NCBI GenBank assembly: GCA_964646205.1
Contig: CAZYAZ010000030.1
Coordinates: 1 to 64,000 of the forward strand
Reading direction: 5' to 3'
Source of the DNA: UBA8437 sp964646205
GTDB taxonomy: Bacteria > Planctomycetota > Planctomycetia > Planctomycetales > Planctomycetaceae
Length of the DNA: 64,000 nt
The stretch's first letter is position 1. Every line of letters begins with the position of its first letter. The notes beneath the pieces were generated by a model. That model saw only the letters and a list, made by a program, of their open reading frames with translations, ran no database searches and was not told the DNA's origin. The position numbers and the translations under genes are program-made. This document shows positions 28,076 to 36,947 of the stretch, one piece after another.

Positions 28076-30225
28076 CGGGGGGCTCCAGCAGGCGCTGCGT
28101 GCCAGGTCGAGTTGTTCGTGGCCATCGTGGCCAGGGAGTCGGTGGGTGCGAATCGTGGTCCGAGGTCGATGAATGGCTCCAGTCGCTTCAGGATTTCACC
28201 GGCTCCCAGGCTGTCGCACCACCGGAGCAGTCCACCTCGGAATGGCGGGAAACCGATCCCGAGAATCAGTCCCATGTCGGCATGAGCCGGTTCGCGGACG
28301 ATTTCCTCTTCCATCACGCGGGTCGCTTCCAGCAGCATGGGGAGGAACAGTCGGTCCTGGAGATCCCGGGTCGAGAAGTCTCCGGATTCGAGGCGATGCG
28401 GTTCAAGGAATGTTTCGAAATCCGGGTCATGGGCCGGTTTGCCACGACGGCCGACAAACTGGCGGATGCCCCGTCCCGATTTCTTTCCCAGTCGCCCGGC
28501 CTTGACCAGGTCCTCCAGGATCGGCATCTCGATGGCCCGGTCGGCGAAGGCGGCCGAGACGACCTGGCCGGCGAACAGGGCGGTGTCGAGTCCGACCAGA
28601 TCATGAAGTGCGATCGGCCCCATGGGCATTCCGAACTTGGTGGCGGCCCGATCGATGGCGTCGGCCGAGGCTCCCTCGCGCAACAGTTGCAGCGATTCGG
28701 CCATGTAGGGCAACAGGATGCGGTTGACCAGGAATCCTGGGCAATCCTTGACCACGATGGGCGTTTTCCCCAGGCGGCGTGCGAGTGCGACCAGGGTGGC
28801 CAGTGTCTCGTCGGAACTCTGGGCACCGCGTATCACCTCGACGAGTTGCATTCGATCGACCGGGTTGAAGAAATGCATTCCAGCGAACCGTTCGGCGTCG
28901 GGGACGGTGGCGGCCATCCTGGTGACCGAGATGGTCGAGGTGTTGGAGGCGAGAATGGTGTCGGGTCCGAGTGTGTCGGCCAGTTGGCCGTAAATGCTGG
29001 TCTTGAGTTCCTCGTTTTCGGTCACAGCCTCGATGACGACGTCGCAGTCGGCGAGTGCGGCGTGGGACGTGCTCGTGGAGATCAGTGCCATCATTCGGCC
29101 GACGTCTTCCGGCGTGGCCCGGCCGATCTTGATCCGGCTCTCGACGACCGCGGCCGCATTTTCCAGGCCGGCGGCGAGTCGTTCGTTGTCGACATCGACC
29201 ATGGTGGCGGGAAGACCCCTCCTGGCAGCGGCGGTGGTAATCCCGCCACCCATCAGGCCGGCTCCCAGGACTCCGATCCGTTGCACGGAACGGGGGGCGG
29301 TGTCGACCGGTCCTCCGGCGTCCTGGCCGAGTCGATTTTGCATGAAGAACAGACGGATCATGTTGCCGCTGATCTCGCTGCCGACAATCTGTCGAGCGCA
29401 TTCGCGTTCGATTTCCAGACCCTCGGCGAGCGGACGGTTCAAGCCCTGTTGCATCGCCTCGATCGCGGCCAGGGGGGCGGGATAATGCCCCTTGGTCTTG
29501 AGCATCACCTGCCCGGCTGCGACCGCGAAGCTGAAGTTCGCCTGGTCGTCGCTGAGCCCCATTGGTGCTCGCCGTTTCTCGCGGATGTCGAGGTAGCGAT
29601 TGTCCTCGGCCAACCACTGGATCAGTCGTTTGCCCTCATCGACCAATGATTCTGCATCGACGGCGTCAAAGACGAGCCCCAATTCGGCCGCCCGTCGGGC
29701 CGGCACGGGGGCTCCTCCACAGATGATCTCGATGGCGTGATGAAGCCCGACCAGGCGGGCGAGTCGTTGTGATCCACCCCAGGCGGGGAAGAGCCCGATC
29801 TTGACCTCGGGGAGTACGAGATCCACTCCGGCCGCGTCGACGGCAATCCGTTCGTCCATCGCCAGGACCAGTTCGGTTCCGCCGCCCAGGCACTTGCCGT
29901 CCACCAGGGCGACGGTTGGAAAGGGAAGATCTCCGATCGCGGTGAAAACGTCGTGGCCGCTGGAGAGGCCTTCCTCGATCAATTCGTCGCTGGCGTCGAC
30001 CAGCAATCCCAGTTCGTGCAGGTTGGCGCCGGCGATGTACTGGCCAGGTTTGCCGCTGCGTACCAGGAGGCCACGGATGCCATCTCGTGCCGCCAAATCG
30101 GCGACGTGGTTGGCCAATTCCAACATCACGTCGCGTCCGAGCGTGTTGACCGGTTTTCCGGGCAGATCGATCGTCAGCAGGGCGATCGCGTCATCGAGGA
30201 CTTCGAGTTGCCAGGCCGTGTTCAT
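28072..30225 (-). CDS. fadB: Multifunctional enoyl-CoA hydratase / 3-hydroxyacyl-CoA dehydrogenase
   Basis: A 717-aa fusion. The crotonase domain (about 1-190) has QYIAGANLHEL and GGGTELVLAMDERIA, with the catalytic acidic positions in GGTE and LPEVKIG. The dehydrogenase domain begins at about 310 with IGVLGAGLMGGGIT and contains GMHFFNPVDRMQLVEVIRG and KDCPGFLVNRILLPYM. This is the standard FadB/FadJ arrangement. ATG 30225 is chosen because it begins the crotonase domain cleanly; a GTG 15 nt upstream is also in frame. It lies 33 bp after the acyl-CoA dehydrogenase and overlaps the thiolase start. Confidence 0.93.
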   Translation of the reverse strand: MNTAWQLEVLDDAIALLTIDLPGKPVNTLGRDVMLELANHVADLAARDGIRGLLVRSGKPGQYIAGANLHELGLLVDASDELIEEGLSSGHDVFTAIGDLPFPTVALVDGKCLGGGTELVLAMDERIAVDAAGVDLVLPEVKIGLFPAWGGSQRLARLVGLHHAIEIICGGAPVPARRAAELGLVFDAVDAESLVDEGKRLIQWLAEDNRYLDIREKRRAPMGLSDDQANFSFAVAAGQVMLKTKGHYPAPLAAIEAMQQGLNRPLAEGLEIERECARQIVGSEISGNMIRLFFMQNRLGQDAGGPVDTAPRSVQRIGVLGAGLMGGGITTAAARRGLPATMVDVDNERLAAGLENAAAVVESRIKIGRATPEDVGRMMALISTSTSHAALADCDVVIEAVTENEELKTSIYGQLADTLGPDTILASNTSTISVTRMAATVPDAERFAGMHFFNPVDRMQLVEVIRGAQSSDETLATLVALARRLGKTPIVVKDCPGFLVNRILLPYMAESLQLLREGASADAIDRAATKFGMPMGPIALHDLVGLDTALFAGQVVSAAFADRAIEMPILEDLVKAGRLGKKSGRGIRQFVGRRGKPAHDPDFETFLEPHRLESGDFSTRDLQDRLFLPMLLEATRVMEEEIVREPAHADMGLILGIGFPPFRGGLLRWCDSLGAGEILKRLEPFIDLGPRFAPTDSLATMATNNSTWHAAPAGAPR

Positions 30226-30258
30226 GTCGGACCACTCCACCGTTGCCGCCGACGACTG

Positions 30259-32250
30259 TCAAGACACTGTCTGGGAGTCAGTGGGCGTGTCGTCATATCT
30301 CATCAAGATGTCATCCGGCACGATTCCGTCCAGCAGGACGAACCCGTCCTTGGTGATGGCTTCTCCAAGCCGCGTTGCCGTACGGATGTCGCGACCGGTC
30401 GCGGGGCGGCCGGTCAGCCGGGCATGGAAGTCGTTGCCCAGCACGACGGCGGCTTCGCGGACCAGCGGGTCGCCATGAGCGTCGGCCCAGAGTGCCGAAA
30501 CCAGCATCACGACCTGGTCCTGGATCTTTTGCGACAGGGCGGCCATCGAGATCTGCCGGTCCGGCAATTTCAACTGGTGGCGGACCATCAACGAATCGAT
30601 TTCCAGGCGTGCTCTCTGCAATCCGTCGGCTGCAAAACGGGCGAGCCGTTCCAGCCGACGACACTTCAGGTCAAGCCGGGGCCGTTTCCAGCCCACGAGC
30701 AATTGCTGGAACTTCCACAGACCATAGGATCCGATTTCTCGCCGCAGTCCCCACGCGTGAAGTGGGTTGGCCGGGTTGGGGCGTTTCAGGCCCAATGCGG
30801 CGGCTCGACGACCGATCGGTTCGTAGAACCGCCGGCCGTGGTTCTTGATCAGCGATTTCAGAAACGCCATGCCCAGCATCTCACCTTCCCCTTCATAGAT
30901 ACAGGGGGCGAGAAACTCGTGGACGTTGTCCCCGAAGAGATGGCCGTGCAGGAAGGCCCGGCCGCCGTGGGTCTTCATGCACAGTTCAATGGCTGCTTCC
31001 TTCTGGGATTCGCTGCCAAAGATCTTGGCGATGATGCATTCCATCTCGCCGCGGTAGCCCTCGTCGAGTTGCCAGCTGCACCAGTCGACAAGTGAGTCAC
31101 ATCCGACGACAAGGGCAGCGAGACGACCGATTCGTCGTTGCACCAGTTCGCGGCGCTGTATGGGCTGGCCGTATGTCACCCGGTAGGCGGCCCAGGGCAA
31201 CATGCCCGCCAGCATCACTCGCATCGATCCGGCTGCGGTGGCGCACAATGCCACCCGGCCCCGATTGAGTCCGTGGTAGGCGATCGTCAGGCCATCGCCG
31301 GTTGCCGGTTCCAGCAGGTTGTTTCGAGGGACCCGGAAGTTGGTGAACTTCAGGCCGTTGTTGAACGAGTGCTTGAGTGCGTAGATGCCATAGGGGACGA
31401 CCCGGAAGGTGTCGTTTTCCTGATCGGGCAGATCTGCGATGAGAACCGCGGGCCGATCCTCGACGCGACAGACCAGTCCGATGGTGCGTCCGGGAACGGC
31501 GTTGGTGATGAACAGTTTCTCGCCGTTGACGACGTAGTCGTCTCCATCAGCGACGGCGGTGGTCTTCAGGGCTGTCAGGTCCGAGCCGGCTCCCGGTTCT
31601 GTGAGTGCAAATGCCGAGATCCGTTGGCCCGTGGCCAGCAGCGGCAGAAATCTCTGTTTCTGGTCGTCATTGCCGAAACCGATAATCGGGTCGACCGCGC
31701 CGATACAGCCGTGCACGCTGGCCAGCCCGGCGACGGTCGCATCGTGTGTCGCCATCCGCGTCAGAAAGCGGGCAAACTGTGCGAAGCTGGACCCCGATCC
31801 CCCGTATTCCTTGTCGACCAGGAGTCCCCAGTAGCCGGCGGTCGACAGTGCATCGAGTGTTTCGCTGGTAATCCGACGGTCGTCACCCAGCAGGGTTCCG
31901 GCCTGACGGCGGTCTGCAATAACGGCCAACGAATCGGCCATGACCTGTTCGACGTCCGTGTCGTGAGACACGTCGTGTGGAGCAAACAACTCCAGTGGCA
32001 AGCGGCGTTCCCAGGTGGCCTGGTGGACGGGGCTGCCGATGGTCTGGTACCTGGGGTCAAACAGGGCCTCGACCTGCTCATCAGCTCGATCGATTGCGCC
32101 GGTGGTTCGCGCCTCGTCGAGGCTTTTTCCACCGAGGACCAGGGCAGTTTCTACGAAGTTCGTTTCCGTCGGTTCCCCCACGTCGACAGTGTCGGTGTGG
32201 GAATCCGGGATTGGCGGGTCGCTCCGCACGTCCGTGCCTGGGGTGCTCAT
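30259..32250 (-). CDS. Acyl-CoA dehydrogenase with C-terminal extension
   Basis: A 663-aa flavoprotein catalysing the first step of beta-oxidation. It carries ALTEPGAGSDLTALKTTA and the FAD-domain segment CMKTHGGRAFLHGHLFGDNV. The active-site Glu loop reads IYEGEGEML rather than the more usual YEGT. The first 75 residues are not typical of the family, and about 150 residues extend beyond the core, as in the long FadE/very-long-chain class. It is the first gene of the beta-oxidation operon, and the divergent spacer upstream contains a 14-bp palindrome. Confidence 0.9.
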   Translation of the reverse strand: MSTPGTDVRSDPPIPDSHTDTVDVGEPTETNFVETALVLGGKSLDEARTTGAIDRADEQVEALFDPRYQTIGSPVHQATWERRLPLELFAPHDVSHDTDVEQVMADSLAVIADRRQAGTLLGDDRRITSETLDALSTAGYWGLLVDKEYGGSGSSFAQFARFLTRMATHDATVAGLASVHGCIGAVDPIIGFGNDDQKQRFLPLLATGQRISAFALTEPGAGSDLTALKTTAVADGDDYVVNGEKLFITNAVPGRTIGLVCRVEDRPAVLIADLPDQENDTFRVVPYGIYALKHSFNNGLKFTNFRVPRNNLLEPATGDGLTIAYHGLNRGRVALCATAAGSMRVMLAGMLPWAAYRVTYGQPIQRRELVQRRIGRLAALVVGCDSLVDWCSWQLDEGYRGEMECIIAKIFGSESQKEAAIELCMKTHGGRAFLHGHLFGDNVHEFLAPCIYEGEGEMLGMAFLKSLIKNHGRRFYEPIGRRAAALGLKRPNPANPLHAWGLRREIGSYGLWKFQQLLVGWKRPRLDLKCRRLERLARFAADGLQRARLEIDSLMVRHQLKLPDRQISMAALSQKIQDQVVMLVSALWADAHGDPLVREAAVVLGNDFHARLTGRPATGRDIRTATRLGEAITKDGFVLLDGIVPDDILMRYDDTPTDSQTVS

Positions 32251-32368
32251 GAAGTGACCTTTGTTGCTGGGCTTCCGGTCTCACCCTAGTCAAATGCCAC
32301 GGTTGGCCCAAGTCCGTGCGGGTGAACATCGGACGTAAGTTGAGTGCTGGAACAAGGATTCGTCATTG

Positions 32369-32382
32369 TCCACTCGAGTGGA
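32369..32382. promoter_or_regulatory. 14-bp perfect palindrome in the beta-oxidation/LRR divergent spacer
   Basis: TCCACTCGAGTGGA equals its own reverse complement. It lies 119 bp before the acyl-CoA dehydrogenase start and about 104 bp before the LRR lipoprotein start, and directly abuts the -35 of the candidate promoter at 32383-32411. It is a plausible site for a dimeric repressor (for instance TetR type) but no regulator gene is next to it. Confidence 0.4.
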
Positions 32383-32411
32383 TTGCTAGACAGTTGGAAC
32401 TGCGGTATTGT
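32383..32411 (+). promoter_or_regulatory. Candidate sigma70-type promoter for the LRR lipoprotein
   Basis: TTGCTA (32383-32388), a 17-nt spacer and TATTGT (32406-32411), each matching four of six consensus positions. It is adjacent to the palindrome at 32369-32382. Confidence 0.3.
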
Positions 32412-32485
32412 CAGCCCGTCTCAGAATCTGCCCCGGATGGGACCGGGGAAATTGTTGATTTGGTGAAACCGGGGAGAGACGACCA

Positions 32486-33733
32486 ATGTGGTGCAGACGT
32501 GTGGCGGGCTTTGGCGTGTTGCTGGTGTGCGTACTGGTTGGATGCAGCGATGCTCCCACGGGGGACGCGTCGGGCATTGGCGAGGTGGTGAACGACGGAG
32601 CGTCGAATCCAGAGGAACCGCAGTCTTCTGGGCCGGCACCGGTCACCGAGACCAAGACCGACATGCTGTTGTCAGCCATCGTCACGGCGGCCGAAGACAA
32701 CGCTCCCTTGCCGGAAGCCAAGGATGATAAGGACAAAAAGAAAGCCGAGGCGGCTCGGGTGGCCCAGGAAGCCGTTGACCTGTCCCAAGCGTTGCAGGCG
32801 GTTGCCCTGCGGGCTCAAATCGACGGCAATGGAAAACCGATCATCCTGGATTTTCATGGCCGGTATCTGACCGACGACGGACTCGCCAAACTCAAGGGGC
32901 AGGTCACTCTCCAGCAGCTGTTTCTGAGCCAGCAATCGGGAATCTCCGATATCGGCCTGGAACATCTCAAGGGACTGACAGCGTTGCGGACCCTGAGTCT
33001 CAGCGAAACGCCAATCGGGGATTCGAATCTCGAAGCCCTCTCGAGTCTCAAGGCCTTGCAGCAACTGGACCTCTCGGGGACCAAGGTGAGTTCTGCGGGT
33101 CTGGAGCACATCAAGACACTGACGGCGCTGGTGGAGTTGAAGCTGGCCCAGTCGCCGGTGACCGATTCGGGGCTGGCTCACCTGAAGCCGTTGACCAAAC
33201 TTCAACGGCTCGACCTGGCGAACACCGACATCGGATCGGCTGGACTGGAATCGCTGGTGGGCCTGAAACTGTTGGATCTGTACCTGGCGGGGACTCGGGT
33301 TGACGATGTCGGGTTGAGCCATCTGAAGGCCATGACCAGTCTTCGTCATCTGAAACTCTCGGCCGGTATCGGCGACAAGGGGCTGGAGGCGATCAAGCCG
33401 TTGACGGGCCTGGTGAAGTTGAACGTGGGTGGCAGCAGCACGATCAGTGATGTCGGCATCGATCATCTCAAGGGGATGACCGGGTTGCAGCGGTTGGACC
33501 TTTCGGGAACCGGCTTGACCGACACCGGCTTGCTGGCGGTCAAGGTGCTGGGCAACCTGCAGTATCTCAGCCTCGCTGGAACCCAGATCACCGATTCGGG
33601 TTTGAGGCACCTGCGGGGGTTGACGAACCTGCGCGAGTTGGACCTGAGCCGGACCAAGATGCGGCCGGGTGCTGTCAGGCAACTCCAGGCGGCTTTGCCG
33701 AACTGCCAGATTGTTGGAGTCACCGACGGCTAG
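32486..33733 (+). CDS. Leucine-rich-repeat lipoprotein
   Basis: A 415-aa protein with a lipoprotein signal (VLLVCVLVGC, Cys20 lipidated), a low-complexity acidic/lysine linker (about 22-95) and then roughly twelve 24-residue leucine-rich repeats of the pattern LTxLxxLxLSxTxIxDxGLxxL (for example LQQLDLSGTKVSSAGLEHI). Such repeats form a curved binding surface outside the cell. The partner is unknown. ATG 32486 follows GGGGAGAG. Its TAG overlaps the stop of the converging oxygenase gene in CTAG. Confidence 0.88.
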   Translation: MWCRRVAGFGVLLVCVLVGCSDAPTGDASGIGEVVNDGASNPEEPQSSGPAPVTETKTDMLLSAIVTAAEDNAPLPEAKDDKDKKKAEAARVAQEAVDLSQALQAVALRAQIDGNGKPIILDFHGRYLTDDGLAKLKGQVTLQQLFLSQQSGISDIGLEHLKGLTALRTLSLSETPIGDSNLEALSSLKALQQLDLSGTKVSSAGLEHIKTLTALVELKLAQSPVTDSGLAHLKPLTKLQRLDLANTDIGSAGLESLVGLKLLDLYLAGTRVDDVGLSHLKAMTSLRHLKLSAGIGDKGLEAIKPLTGLVKLNVGGSSTISDVGIDHLKGMTGLQRLDLSGTGLTDTGLLAVKVLGNLQYLSLAGTQITDSGLRHLRGLTNLRELDLSRTKMRPGAVRQLQAALPNCQIVGVTDG

Positions 33734-34503
33734 TCCGTGGTGTCGCGTCCACGGACCACCTGGAATTCCACTTCCTCCTCGGGCGGACCGATCCAACGGC
33801 AGTTGCCGGGAATGTAGTGCACGGCCAGACCGCGGCGCGATTGTCCGGTGTGGTTGGGTCCCGAACGGTGCAGCAGGATCCCGTGGTGGAACGAGCAGCC
33901 ACCTGCCGAGAGCGTGATGGCTCGGGTTCGGTTCTCGTCGATCATTGCATCGGGAACCTTCATGTCACGGCGAGCACCGATCATCCATTCCTGGCTGTGA
34001 TCGATGATGCCATCACGATGGCTACCGACGATCACGTGCATACAGCCATTCTCGAGAGTCACGTTGTCCAGGGCGGTCCAGCACGTGACGACGATTTGAG
34101 GATCGAGTGGGAAATAAGCGGAGTCCTGGTGCCAGGGCTTTTCGACGCCACCGGGTGGCTTCATGAACAACTGGCTGCCGAAAAGCTTGATGTCCGGACC
34201 GATCAGCGATTCGATCACATCGAGGACAGCCGGATGTGCGGCGTGAGCAGCAAAGACCTCGTCATGGAAGTGGCAGTGATTGATCTTGCGGAGGGTCGCC
34301 AACTCGAGATCCGTGACACCCGGTTCCAGTTCGAGATGTTCGCGAGGGTAAGCCACGGTGCCGGCGGCAATTTCAGTGGTCCGCAGTGACAGGGTGTTGA
34401 TGTCGTCGGACGAAATCAGCGGGTCAACAACCAGGACGCCTTCGACATCAAATCGTGGGGAAAAAGCGGCCGAATCGGTGGTGGGATCAATGAGCGTGGA
34501 CAT
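33730..34503 (-). CDS. Phytanoyl-CoA dioxygenase (PhyH) family protein
   Basis: A 257-aa Fe(II)/2-oxoglutarate oxygenase. The iron ligands are visible as H125 and D127 in PWHQDSAYF and H212 in GILLHRSGPN, with R224 (QSRRGLAVHY) for 2-oxoglutarate binding. The family hydroxylates varied small molecules, so phytanoyl-CoA should not be assumed as substrate. It is divergent from the sugar isomerase gene and convergent, with a 4-nt stop overlap, with the LRR lipoprotein. Confidence 0.87.
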   Translation of the reverse strand: MSTLIDPTTDSAAFSPRFDVEGVLVVDPLISSDDINTLSLRTTEIAAGTVAYPREHLELEPGVTDLELATLRKINHCHFHDEVFAAHAAHPAVLDVIESLIGPDIKLFGSQLFMKPPGGVEKPWHQDSAYFPLDPQIVVTCWTALDNVTLENGCMHVIVGSHRDGIIDHSQEWMIGARRDMKVPDAMIDENRTRAITLSAGGCSFHHGILLHRSGPNHTGQSRRGLAVHYIPGNCRWIGPPEEEVEFQVVRGRDTTD

Positions 34504-34550
34504 GGGTGACTGGAGACTCTTGGGACTGCAATGGGGGAGACGACTTTACG

Positions 34551-34574
34551 AGGGTACGGCGATGATCGTACCCT
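34551..34574. promoter_or_regulatory. 8-bp inverted repeat upstream of the sugar isomerase gene
   Basis: AGGGTACG and CGTACCCT flank an 8-nt loop in the 106-bp divergent spacer, ending 35 nt before the ATG at 34610. It could be an operator shared with the PhyH-type gene or an mRNA leader hairpin. Confidence 0.4.
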
Positions 34575-34609
34575 GAGGAGGACCTGAAGTCAGTGATGGA
34601 TATCCCAAC

Positions 34610-35443
34610 ATGAGACTCTCTTTTTACACCTACAGCTACACCGATCGTCTCAAGATGCCGATCGTGCCCTGCCTGGAGCGGATTGCCAAGGTTGGCTATT
34701 CCGGGATCGATGTTTCGGGAACCAATGGCGACTCGACCGATCCGCGATCGTTCGACGCATCTCGACGCAAGTTGACCCGTCGAACCGCTGAGCGGCTGAA
34801 ATTGCAGGTTGAGGCTGTCATCACGCACGAGCAATTGACCGACACCCTGGCCGATCCCAAGCGAAAGGTTCTCGACCTGGCTGGAACCGTGGACCTGGCT
34901 GCGGACCTGGGAGCCACGGTGGTCACATTTCACATGGGAGGCTATCACGAGGGAATGGACCGCAAGGCCGAATGGAAGGCCGCGGTGTTGGCGATTCGCA
35001 AGGCGGCTGACTACGCCGCCGGCAAGCATGTTCACCTGGCGGTTGACGGGATCTGGCCGGTGTGGATCAACGACAGCCCCGAGGCCCAGCAGCGTCTGTT
35101 TGATGAAGTCGACAACGAGTTCTTCGGCATCAATTTCGATCCGTGTTACCTGACACTGATGGGAGTCGATCCCACGAAGATGGCCCGGCGTTTTGCCAAG
35201 CAGATCGTTCATTCCCATCTCAAGGATCACCGTGGGACGTATCCCAAGTGGACCCATCTGTTGCCCGGCCGTGGCGTTTTGGCCTACGACCGGATTTTCC
35301 GGGGTCTGAAGGCTGCGGGCTTCACCGGGAGTGCATCAGTCGAGTGCTTCACGAACATGAAGTTCGAGACGGCCTGTGACGAGTGCTTTGGAGCGATGGT
35401 CAAATCGGCCGGTGCCGGTGGCGTTCGCTTCACTCGGTCTTGA
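34610..35443 (+). CDS. Sugar phosphate isomerase/epimerase (xylose isomerase-like TIM barrel)
   Basis: A 277-aa AP-endonuclease-2 family TIM barrel. Segments such as YSGIDVSGTNGD, VTFHMGGYHEGMD, HVHLAVDGIWPVWINDS, INFDPCYLTLMG and VHSHLKDHRG show the metal-binding His/Asp/Glu pattern of IolE/hydroxypyruvate isomerase-like enzymes. The exact sugar is unknown. No signal peptide is present, so it is cytoplasmic. Its last 14 bases overlap the converging haem-protein gene. Confidence 0.85.
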   Translation: MRLSFYTYSYTDRLKMPIVPCLERIAKVGYSGIDVSGTNGDSTDPRSFDASRRKLTRRTAERLKLQVEAVITHEQLTDTLADPKRKVLDLAGTVDLAADLGATVVTFHMGGYHEGMDRKAEWKAAVLAIRKAADYAAGKHVHLAVDGIWPVWINDSPEAQQRLFDEVDNEFFGINFDPCYLTLMGVDPTKMARRFAKQIVHSHLKDHRGTYPKWTHLLPGRGVLAYDRIFRGLKAAGFTGSASVECFTNMKFETACDECFGAMVKSAGAGGVRFTRS

Positions 35444-36064
35444 CCGGAAGACTGAGCACAAGACCGGCGACCGGGTTGCGACGGCGGGTGGTGTGGCAGC
35501 GGATGCAGTTGGCGAACAGCACGATGGGGGCTGCCATCCGGTATGTCCCGTCACGGACTTCCTCGTGTTGTTTCTTGCCAGTCGCCAGCAGTCGCACAGC
35601 GGTCTTTTCGAAAGCGGTTTTCGGCTTGTGATCGATGTTCATGGCCTGCGCGCTGACTGCCAGCCAGCGGGCCTCGACGCCCCAACGCCGGCGGGCGGTG
35701 TAGAAGACGTCCTCCAGGGCACGTGATGGAATCACCCGCTGCTTGTTGGGTTCGAAGTAGTGCCGGTGCATGGTCAGCAGCGTCGATTCATAGATGTCGT
35801 GAATCAACATGGCGCGTTGCCGGGCCTGGTCAAGCGGCAATGGTTTGGTCGCCAGTGAGGTCAGNNNNNNNNNNNNNNNNNNNNNNNNNNNNNNNNNNNN
35901 NNNNNNNNNNNNNNNNNNNNNNNNNNNNNNNNNNNNNNNNNNNNNNNNNNNNNNNNNNNNNNNNCGGCCTTGTTGCCGGGTTTGTCCTGGGTCTGCCCGT
36001 TGGAGCCGGCACTGACCAGGGCCATCACGAGACAGCCGAGCAGAAGTGTTTGGAGACATTTCAC
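35430..36064 (-). CDS. Exported DUF3365 (Tll0287-like) c-type haem protein, interrupted by an assembly gap
   Basis: The N-terminus from the GTG at 36064 is a signal peptide (VKCLQTLLLGCLVMALVSAG). After the 100-N gap the protein continues with a DUF3365-type sensor/haem domain (EDVFYTARRRWGVEARWLAV) and the haem-binding motif CIRCH near the C-terminus (LFANCIRCHTTRRR). The pieces are in frame only if the true gap is 2 modulo 3. Start GTG overlaps the upstream amidohydrolase TGA (GTGA). It is the last gene of a four-gene minus-strand group and overlaps the converging isomerase gene by 14 nt. Confidence 0.75.
35865..35964. other. Assembly gap (100 N)
   Basis: Exactly 100 N inside the DUF3365 gene. 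Unlike the other two gaps, the flanks show no tandem repeat, so the true length is constrained only by frame (2 modulo 3). Confidence 0.95.
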
Positions 36065-36903
36065 GAGTCGTTCTCTCCGGCCGGATCGGTGGTGGATGCT
36101 TGTGGCAGGTCCAACAGTTTCACGGCATTGTCCCTGAGGATCAGTTTCTTTTGGTCGTCGGTCAATTCGGCGTGGTCGATCCGGGCCCGTTGCATTTCGG
36201 ACTGGTAGAGCGGTGTGTCGGTCCCATAGAGGATTCGGTCGGCTCCGATTTGTTCCACCGCCCATTCCACCAGTTGAGGTGCGATCGAACGGGCGCTGGA
36301 CGTGTCGACATAGAGATTGCCCTTGGTCGATGCCTGGATGGCGCGGACCTGGGTGGTCGGGTCACCGGCAGCACCGCCGCCGTTGCCCAGGTGGGCCAGG
36401 ATCACGTTCGCTTCAGGGTACCGTTCGGCAAAGGGCAAGAAATCTTCCGGAAGGCTATTTTCGTCGCCGCTGTGGACGAGCACGACCGCGCTGTGTCCGG
36501 CTGCAAATTCGAACAACCTGTCACCGTGTTGGGTGATCGGGTAACAGTGTTCCTCGGGGTGAAGCTTGATGCCCACGCAGTGCGGTTCCGCGAGCATTTG
36601 GGTCGCTTGCTCATACGTCTCCTCCCGGTTCGGATCGATCACGACCCATTGCAGCAGCCCCGCCGTGCTGGGAACGATCCGGGCGGCTTCACGATTGCCC
36701 TCGGCCGCATCGGCACGTCCCCTGGGCAACAATCCCAGGAGTGGAGACACCACGGTCAATTCGGTCCGGGCCCGTTTTGCTCGCTCCACCACCGTCTCGG
36801 CATCACCACTGGCCATCAGGTTTTGCAGGTCCGAGGTCCCGTCCCGATAGTACGTTCCGTAGTGCGCGTGGACGTCGATGGCAGGGAATTCGCGGATGTC
36901 CAT
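36061..36903 (-). CDS. Metal-dependent amidohydrolase (amidohydrolase_2 family)
   Basis: A 280-aa TIM-barrel hydrolase with the metal site DVHAHYG (H12, H14), GIKLHPEEHCYP, the strand-6 motif VILAHLGNGG and the strand-8 aspartate in RILYGTDTPLY. Related enzymes decarboxylate or hydrolyse aromatic and lactone substrates. No signal peptide. ATG 36903 sits 44 bp after the upstream oxidoreductase, and the stop overlaps the next start, so these three genes appear cotranscribed. Confidence 0.86.
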   Translation of the reverse strand: MDIREFPAIDVHAHYGTYYRDGTSDLQNLMASGDAETVVERAKRARTELTVVSPLLGLLPRGRADAAEGNREAARIVPSTAGLLQWVVIDPNREETYEQATQMLAEPHCVGIKLHPEEHCYPITQHGDRLFEFAAGHSAVVLVHSGDENSLPEDFLPFAERYPEANVILAHLGNGGGAAGDPTTQVRAIQASTKGNLYVDTSSARSIAPQLVEWAVEQIGADRILYGTDTPLYQSEMQRARIDHAELTDDQKKLILRDNAVKLLDLPQASTTDPAGENDS

Positions 36904-36947
36904 CGGTCGATGCTGTCTCCCGGCCGAATACCGGCCTCTTGGTGGAT

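Noticed and set aside
28099..29649. A 516-codon plus-strand frame inside the FadB-like gene
   Set aside because: The minus strand carries an unambiguous two-domain FadB-like protein; this is its antisense shadow.
7298..35964. Reading through the three N-runs as exactly 100 bases
   Set aside because: 100-N runs are a placeholder of unknown length, and each would put a frameshift in an otherwise good gene. Repeat phase supports other lengths for the first two.
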